From NCBI GenBank assembly GCA_009760885.1, contig CM019691.1:28829314-28893313 (forward strand): a stretch of 64,000 bases of DNA, read 5' to 3'. A program made the position numbers and the translations under genes. The notes under the pieces are model-generated. The model was given only the letters and a program-made list of their open reading frames with translations, did not search any database and had not been told where the DNA came from. The number at the start of each line of letters is the position of its first letter. Positions within the stretch are counted from its first letter, which is position 1. This document shows positions 34,601-43,600 of this stretch, in pieces. The stretch is from Achatina immaculata (Eukaryota > Mollusca > Gastropoda > Stylommatophora > Achatinidae).

Positions 34601-37600
34601 CCGTACAAGAAGGAAAGATGGAAGGAAAAGGAGCAAGATGTAGATAGGGGTATAGATGGGAAGATAACATATGAGAATGGACAGGACACAGCCTGACTAA
34701 ATGCACCATCAAGGTGAGGGAGTAAGGAAGCTTGAGATTCATTACTGCCAACTTTCTTTCTGAAGGAGACACATGATGATGATTTCTAAAACAAATTAGT
34801 CATACTTTTATTAAAAACGTAGTGTGGAATCTGTGTCAAAATTCAGATGTAACTTCTGTTTTTTTGTTATTGTTTTGTTCACCTCTGGCATGATTGTTAC
34901 ATATTCTACTGACTCTGACACTGCCTAAAATTGCTTCTTACTTCAACTTTGACAGCCTTGATATGTACACCCACCCTGAAAATGACTCATGCTGTCACGG
35001 AAGAAGAACAAACATTAAAATTAATATATTTTGATAGGTTTTATTCCAGAAAACAAAATAAATTTCACATTTAACCTCTTTTGTATATTGCCATACAGAT
35101 GTACTATATTTTATTTATCTTGCAGGTTTCTCATCATATTTATGATTATGTCATGTTTTGGTGGATGTGGATACTACAGACGTCGCCGTTTGGCCATGCT
35201 CACTCGAGCTTCAAACCCTCCACAAATGTCATTCTCAACAATGCTGGAGCCAGTTCACAGAGGATGTCGTGGCAGGAATAATGATGGAGCTGCCAGACAT
35301 TTCAATTTTTTTGCCTACATTGGACCAGGTGTCAGTCTGCCAGAGCCTGTTTCCAACTTACCACCAGCATACTCTGAGGTCTGTACATTTTTTATATATA
35401 GACTCTGGATTTTCATCATCACTTATTTTTGTATTCAGATCCTTTTATGTTGAATGTCATAGAAATGATTTGCTATCTGGTTTTTTTTTTTTTCACGTGG
35501 TGTTGTGATATATCGGTGCTGTTCAATATGCTTTCAGTTATATATACTGTATACTGTGTATTGTCAATTTCTAATGTTACATGCTGTAGTATGTTTAGTT
35601 CCATCAGAATTATGTTTTCCAAATGTCTCATCTTTGTTTTCGTCTCTGGGTTGCTTCTTGTATTGGCTTGGCTAACCAGTCACCACCCAGAATGCTGTAT
35701 GTCATCTTACGGGGCAGCAACAAATTCTTTCCACCTCACGCAGTCTGCAGCCTGCCTTTGTGTTGTGCCCCACCTATGCTGCATGCTACTAATTTCTGCT
35801 TCTTTAGTTCTCCACCAGGCAGCCTTTGGTCAGCCTCTCTTTCTTTTTCCCTGAGGTGTCCTTTGGGTGTCCCCAATGTTGCTGGGGTCTCTTTGGAATT
35901 GGCTGTGTAAAGCCAATATTACCCTGTGTTTGTAAGATTTGGAAAATAATATAGCAGATGAAACAGAAATTAGAAGCATAAGAGTTATGTTTCTGGGAGA
36001 ATTTCATTTTTAAAAAAAGTGATGTTCAAAGAGAAATTTTAGAATAACAAATACTGATCGAAGCCTAAAGGAGAAAGACAATCAAAATTCTGTGGACATG
36101 TAATAACAAGACAGAAGTTATAGAACCTGCTTCAGTGAGTGTAGTGTTTAAAGTACCAGAGATATTCTGGGTTCATTATCTCCTCTTTCACCCCCTTTAT
36201 TGTGTTTCCCAGGAACCTTTCTGTCTGTTATTGGTTTCTGTACACTGTCATGTCATTTAATATGACCAAAGAAGGGTACAGTCGAACCCACTTAATGTCA
36301 CATCAGTGGGACTGTCAGAATATGGTGACATTGAGCGGAGTTGACATTAAGTAGGTTCAATTACAGGGGCTTTAAATTCACTGGTGTATGGGTGTCACAC
36401 TTTTGCCACATTAAACACATAACAAAGCTATCATTATGGGACACAAAATGTATTAATCACAAAATACAATAAATCTTAGTCATTAAATTACAATATATGT
36501 AACATTAAAATCAAGCAACATCTGACTTTTCAGCAGAAGCAGTAAAAAAAAAAAAAAAGTGTGATTCTGCATTGTGTAATAAGTGGTCTGTCAACTAAAA
36601 AATTATTTAAGCATGCTACGATATTAAAAACGTCCTGCGCCATTTTAGGCATACTGTAAATGAATGAGCACAGTCTCAAATGCATTTACAGACTGAGCGT
36701 AAGAAACAGGTTTGGTGAGCATCTGGTCCATGATGGACTCGCTGACGTCATCAGTATTATCCTCAGTGTTGCTGTCTGCCTTGCTTTGACTGCATCTAGC
36801 GATGAGTGAAAGTCTCATTCAGTTTTTTTTTTCTTGGTTTTTAACAAGTTTCGATACAGCTGAAACGTTAATTTCAAATTTATCAGCAGTGTCCTTTCTC
36901 GTAACTTTTTCATTAGCTTGCTTCAGAATATCCATTTTAGCATTTAGATCCAGATGGACATGTTTGCGTCTAGTAGCCATTATCTGATAAAATGAGAACC
37001 CGAGAGAAGTTTCAGGCTTTATGATTCACAGTACAGTGTTTGAGAATGACTGACTGTCAACTCGCATTGCAAATTAGACAGCACCACCCATGTCTTGATA
37101 AAGAGGTCAAACAATGACCAAAAGAGAACACAGTTTTTAATCGTGATCTTTTGAGGCCGTGATAAGCCTTTCACTCACACCACCAGAGTTTTGGTGCCCA
37201 CATGTTCAGAAGGTTGATTCAGCATTGTACAGGAATACAAATAATAACCAAATTACTGAATGACATTTACAACAGTGGTTATATGCCCAGTGACTTTGCT
37301 TAAATCCACATTTATAGCACTACCAAAGAAGCCAGGTGCAAAGGAATGTGATGACCACCGACTATGATTCTCTCATGTCACATAACGAAGCTACTTCTGA
37401 GAATCATTATGAGAAGAACGAGGAAAAAGATAAAAATGGAAATAGCTGATGAACAGTTTGGATTTGTGAAGGAAAGGGAACACACAGTGCCAATTATTCT
37501 TTACGAACACTAACAGAAGGAGCTTTAGAAGTACAGAAAGATCTCTACTTATGCTTCATTAATTATACCAAGGCATTCGACAAGATGAAACATAATGAAA

Positions 37601-40600
37601 TTATTAAAATGCTTGAAGACATCAATATAGACGGCAAAGACCTGAGGATCGTAAAACATCTATACTGGCAGCAAGAAGCAGCAGTTCGAGTTGAAAATAG
37701 AACTGGAAAATATCAACCTATAAAACAAGGGGTGCGATAAGGATGTGTACTATCTCTGGACCTTTTTTCCTCTGTTCAGTGAGAATATTCTAAGAACAAT
37801 CATCACAGAACCAGGCATAAAAATTGGAGGATACAATATTAACAACCTTTGGTATGCTGATGACACAGTACTGATAGCTGAGAACCAACAATACCTGCAA
37901 AATCTCTTGGATAAAGTCGCCAAAGAAAGTGAACAGAAAGGCCTTACTTTGAACATCAAAAAGACAGAGACTATGGTTATATCTAAGAAACAGAATCCAC
38001 CAGCATGCAGTATTAAATTAAACGGAACCATTCTAAAGCAGGTGCAGAAATTCAAATACCTTGGAGCAGTAATAACTTCAGATGGGAAATGCAGAACAGA
38101 ATAGGCCAAACAAGACTGCATTTCAGAGAATGATAAACATATTATCCAACACATCTTTATCAATGAATGTTAGAAAACGAGTCCTAAAATGCTATATTGA
38201 ACCTATCTTGTTATATGGAAGTGAAAAAATGGACAATAGGCAGGTCTGCACAAAAATCATTGGAAGCTGCAGAAATGTATTTTATTAAAAGAGTGTTGCG
38301 AATTCCCTGGACAGCAAAAATAACTAATGAAGAATGTATGAGAAGAGCTAGAGAGACAAAAAATCTTGTAAAAAAAATAAGAGAGAGACAGTATACTTTC
38401 ATAGGACATGCAATGAGAAGAGGGGGCATTGAAAATATTATAACAGGAAAAATAGAGGGAAGAAGATCAAGAGGAAGACCAAGAGAAATGATACTGGACA
38501 GTCTGATGGGATGGTGTGAGAGGAGATCACCAACTGAGCTGATGGCCTGCATGAAGGATTGTGTACTCTGGAGAAGCATAATAGCCAGTGTCAGCCAGCA
38601 CGGCACCTGATGATGATGATAAGCATTGTACATGGTGATCAAACAGCCGGCGCCTTCTTTGATGAATTGTGAAGCTGATAACACTTTGTGGGATGTTTAT
38701 AGCTTGGACCCACCCAGTTTGTGATACAAAGCGGAGTCTTTAACTCCTCCACATGAAAAAATATGTTGACATTAACCAATTTGTGATAAGTGGCGGTGAT
38801 ATTAACCAGAGTAAAGCCCATAAATTACTTATGGTAGTTGGCCGGGGATACAAATTTCTGTGACAATATCTGGGTTGTGACATAAAGCGATGTGATATTA
38901 AGCGGGTTCAGCTGTACCTTTCTTTTCTTTATCCCTTTTTATAACCTCATTCTCTGAACATTTTAAGTACCCAAGGCACATGGGGCTTCCTCAGAGGTTT
39001 TACACAAACACCTGTCCTGTGCTTTTTTTTTTCCCCAGGTGAGCCTTCTATTACTCAGCATCCTCTCTGTTGTTCTTCTCCATGTCTCTTTTGATCAACT
39101 TTTACTCATGTACCCCTGAGATGTTTGTCTCAGTGCTGTTTTTGGTAATTAAGTCACCAGTCAACCAGAACACATGTCCCAACCATTACCAGCATCTTTC
39201 CTCAATAATTGAAGTCAATGGTCACACCTGCATTTCTGCCAGCAATGTGTTATTTCTTACAGTCGGTCATTTGCATGTCCCTTGCAGAACTTTGCCTCCC
39301 TAACAGCTCTCCTGTAGGCCTCTCAGTTGTAAGCAAAATGCCCTGCTGCTGATGCGTCCATTCACAGATCATCAGCGGTGTTTTGCAGCCATTTTGCCTT
39401 GGTCTTCCTCTCTTTCTTTTTCCCATTATGTACCCTTCCAAGATGGTCTTCTTTAAATTCTCATGATGTTATTTTAGTCAAATATTTAAGTTTTCTCTGT
39501 TTAATCCTCTTTACTAGCCACCTTTCTTATGGTATTTGGCCAAAATATTCATCTAATCCTGCATAAACATTTAGTCTGGAAGGAATGTATTTGTTTTCTG
39601 TAGTTTTTTGTGGTTTTCCAGCCTTGACTTCCACAGAGTCCTATAATTATATAATTAAATGTGTTTTTACTACTTAAATCACTTAATACTTCAGCAGTAA
39701 CTTAATCAATTTGCATACCTTGGCAGCTACATAGACCAGGATGGTGACACCAGAAAGGTAGTTAGAATTAGAATTGCAAAACCAGCATCGATCTTCAAGA
39801 ATCTTGAGAACATGGCATTCAAAAGTTATAAGCACAAAAACCAAGTTAAGAGTGTTCATTTCAAATGTAATATCCACCCTCATTTATGCATGTAAAAGCT
39901 GGAAATCAACTAAAGAAATAGACAAGAAATTAGACTCTTTTGAAAACAAATGCCTAAGGAAAATATTCTGCATCAAGTGGAATGAATTCAAGAGCAATGC
40001 AGAGATAAGGCAGATGACTGAACAATAACCAGTCTCATGGGTGATCAGGAAAAGGAGATGGACATATGTTGGTCACATGATGAGAAGAAACAGTCAGAGA
40101 AACCCAAAACAAGCTATAAAATGGAACACAACAGGCCAAAGAAAAAGAGGCAGATAGCGTGAAACTCTGAAGAGGACATTGTTAAGAGAGGCCAAATTAA
40201 TAGGCATAAAATCCCTTGATGAGGTTGAAAGACTTGCAGAAGACAGGAAAAATGCGAGCCCTATGTGATGTTTAACGGCACAGGAAGGATATAAGATAAG
40301 TAACTTAAACTTTCAATCATATGACCTAGTTATCTTTATGAATGGCTCAGCACTGCGAGGCATAAAGAGTGGATGGGGCTTTGTTGCCTGTAGGCGAGGC
40401 ATATTGGTGGCTCACAATGCAGGAGCCTCCTGTATGACGACATTGAGCACGTGGATGGAAATTGAGGCAGTGACCAAAGCTAGTTTGGCAGGTTGATACT
40501 CACAGTGTGGTGGTGACAAATTCTCAAAGCATGGATCACAAGATATAAAAGGGTTTGCTATGTCATGAGTGGGTTTAGCTCGTGGGAAAATCCAGTGTCA

Positions 40601-43600
40601 CCAGGCTGACATGGATATATTGCCCAGGGCACGTGGGAGTGAGAGGCAATGAGGTAGGTGATCATGTTGCCCGTAACGTTATTGCAACAGGTATGGTTCC
40701 AATGAACAGGATGGATATACTAAAGTCATTGGCTGAGGAACTGATGCAAGAGGAGGAAATGGCATGTGTTTATATGATGCAGGAGGAGGAAAGGGCATGT
40801 GTTGATAATATATATGATGTAGGAGGAGGAAAGAGCATGTATTGATAATATGCAGGAGGAGGAAAGGGCGTGTGTTGATAATATATGTCTACAGAGGATG
40901 AAAGATGGAGGTGTGAAGAGGGGGAAAGAAGAGCCAAGCGGTAGGATGGTAGAATTCGAAGTTGCCAGAACCAACAGCTGACTGGCACAGTTAGTGTTCG
41001 TGCTCTTTGGTGGTTACTGAAACAGAGAGCAGATTGTGTATGGGTATGCACCATGTGTGATGATGCTAATTTCTAGTTTCAAGATTCAGCTTAAACTTTG
41101 CCTCATTTCATGACGTTATAATTCAGTTACCTTTTTTGCTTTCACTACAGGTTGTAAATCAGCCAGGTCAGTATCCTTTCACTAAGATGGAGTTACCTCC
41201 GTATCCTGGAGATAATAAACCAGGTCAGTAATGTGGTGATATGGTTATGTTGCATTTGCTTCAATATGTGCTTCCATTTCAACAGAGAGAATGAAAACCA
41301 TATGTAAACATAAAGAAAGAAACAGTAGAACAAGTGACACATTTCATATATTTTGGAGACACGATGACAGAGATGGAAAGCATGAAATAGAAATTAATAG
41401 AATAGGGATGGCCAGATATAGCTTCAGCAGTGTGAGAAAGATTTTTTAACTTTGAAACATGCAACACAGCAGTTGAAGCTGAGACATGTTAAATGCAACT
41501 TATGTTAAACACATATCTGAAGTATAGAAGCTTGGACATTAAATAAGAAAATGAGAAGGAAAATTGAGATCCTGGAAATATTGATATAGGGAAGAATGGG
41601 ATGAATTTCACAGATAGAAAATAAAACAAATAAGCATTAAATGAACTGAAATTGAAGTGAGAAATAATGAAAAACATTAACAAGCAGACAGTTAAAATGA
41701 ACAGTTCAAGAGGTGGAACACAATAATGAAAACCACACTTAAGGAAAGAACTGAAATAAAAAGAGCAAGAAGGTAACAACAATGTAAATGGGTTGACAGC
41801 ATCTAAAGATACATACTGGTTCATAACTTTATCAGTTAGGAAGTTAAACATATACATATGAGGCCCTATAAAGTATACTGGTACTGAAGATGTAAAAAGA
41901 AAAAAAAAGGCATACATTAAACGTCACCCTCAAAGCAGTCCTCGTCTGAGCCTAGGCAATGATCCCAGTGGTGCTGCCACTTTCAGCATTCCTGGAAGTA
42001 ATTTTCTCCCAACGTGATGAGAACAGTTTGTGACTGCTTGAAAGATCTGATGAATAGGGAGGATGGGGTACCAGAGTTGTGTTACTGGTCAGAAACCATC
42101 AAATCTGGAGGGCAGCATGGGCTGGTGCATAGTTACAATAGAGAAGCTATGTCTTGTTCTACCATTTGTCAGGTCAATTTCTTCTCATTCTCTCTTAGAC
42201 ATCTCAAGACCTTGATGCAGAAAGCAGAATTAACTGTTTGACCAGGAGGATCACATTCCTTTGTTCATTCATTCATTTGCATGTCCCCTGCGGAACTTTG
42301 CCTCCCAAACAGCGCTCCTGTAGGCCTCTCGGTTGTGAGCAAGATGGCCTGCTGCTGATGCATCCATTTGCAGATCATCAACGATGTCTTGCAGCCATCT
42401 TCGTCTTGGTCTTCCTCTCTTTCTTTTTCCCATTATGTATCCTTCCAAGACGGTCTTCTCTAAATTATCATGACGTTTAATGTGTAAAAATATTTAAGTT
42501 TTCTCTCTTTAATCCTCTTTACTAGCCAGCCTTCTTCAATATTAAGTTCTTGTAGTATAGATATATTTGTTCTTTTTTGTGTCCATGATATTTGAAATAC
42601 TCTTCTGTAGCATTTACATTCAAAGGCATTTATGCATTTCTCAGCTGTTTTCTTAAGTGTCCACGTCTCACAGGCATTTGTTGCAATGGGAAAGATGCAT
42701 GCCCTTAAAAATCTTATTTTTGTAGTTCTGTCTCTTCCTCTCCACAGATTCTTTACTTGTTTTACTTTCTGAAGAGTGATAGATGTCCTCCTTTTAATTT
42801 CCCTCATTGCATCTCCACTACTAGTTAGTAGTGATCCAAGGTATTCAAAACTCTCCACTTCTTCCAGTTTTTCCTTATTGATACTTATTTCAGCTGCCTT
42901 GTTTGTTTTGTCAGTTGTCATAAAAAAAAACAAGGCAGCTGAAATAAGTATTCCCTTGTTATAAAAAAAAAAACAACAAATCAGCATGAACTTGATGTTG
43001 CTCTTGACTTGTCTCACTTTCTTTGGTTGAGGTGATTGCAGCTTTATCCATTGGGTGCATTGTCATTTGGTTTCTGTGTTGTAGGCGTAGACCCAGGTTT
43101 TGTCACCCATAATAACATTTGAAAGAAACCTGGGGTCATTGGCAGCAGACACTTTGAGGTCAGAACAAATGTCCAGTCATTGCTGCTTTTGATCTGTGCC
43201 CAGAAGTCTGGCTGCAAACTTTGATGTAATGCTTCACATGATCAAATCCTCTGTTGCAGTTCTATGACAACTTCCATGACTGATTTCCACTATTGCACTG
43301 ACTTCATCAGTGGTTCGATGACAGTCTTCATGGATAAAATAGAGTGAACTCTTAATCATTTCTGGCATTGAACTGGTCAACCTTGACACTTATCATCATC
43401 ATCCAAAGTTCTACTCCCTTTAAACCTGGGAAAACCACTCACATGTCTTGGAACAACCCATAACCTGTTCCTCAAAAGCCGTCTTCAACATTTGATAGCA
43501 TTCTGTAGCCATTTTTCCTAAGCTGAAACAGAATTTGATGCAAATGAACTGCTCACAGAAATCTGCCATGTTGCAAATTTCCAGAGAACACTTAACATGT

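Larger units (their letters stand above)
36277..38916 (-). mobile_element. Tigger/pogo-like DNA transposon, internally deleted, split by a LINE
   Basis: The ends are TACAGTCGAACCCACTTAAT and, complemented at the right, TACAGCTGAACCCGCTTAAT, with TA at both borders. A 53-residue minus-strand frame (36980-36819) starts MATRRKHVHLDLNAKMDILK and continues NEKVTRKDTADKFEIN, VSAVSKLVKN: a CENP-B/Psq-type helix-turn-helix. A C-terminal-like piece (SESIMDQMLTKPVSYAQSVN) lies at 36640-36745. The DDE core is absent, so it could only have moved with help. Confidence 0.85.

Noticed and set aside
35623..35910. Plus-strand 95-codon frame
   Set aside because: It is antisense to a LINE C-terminal fragment also seen at 13830-14345.
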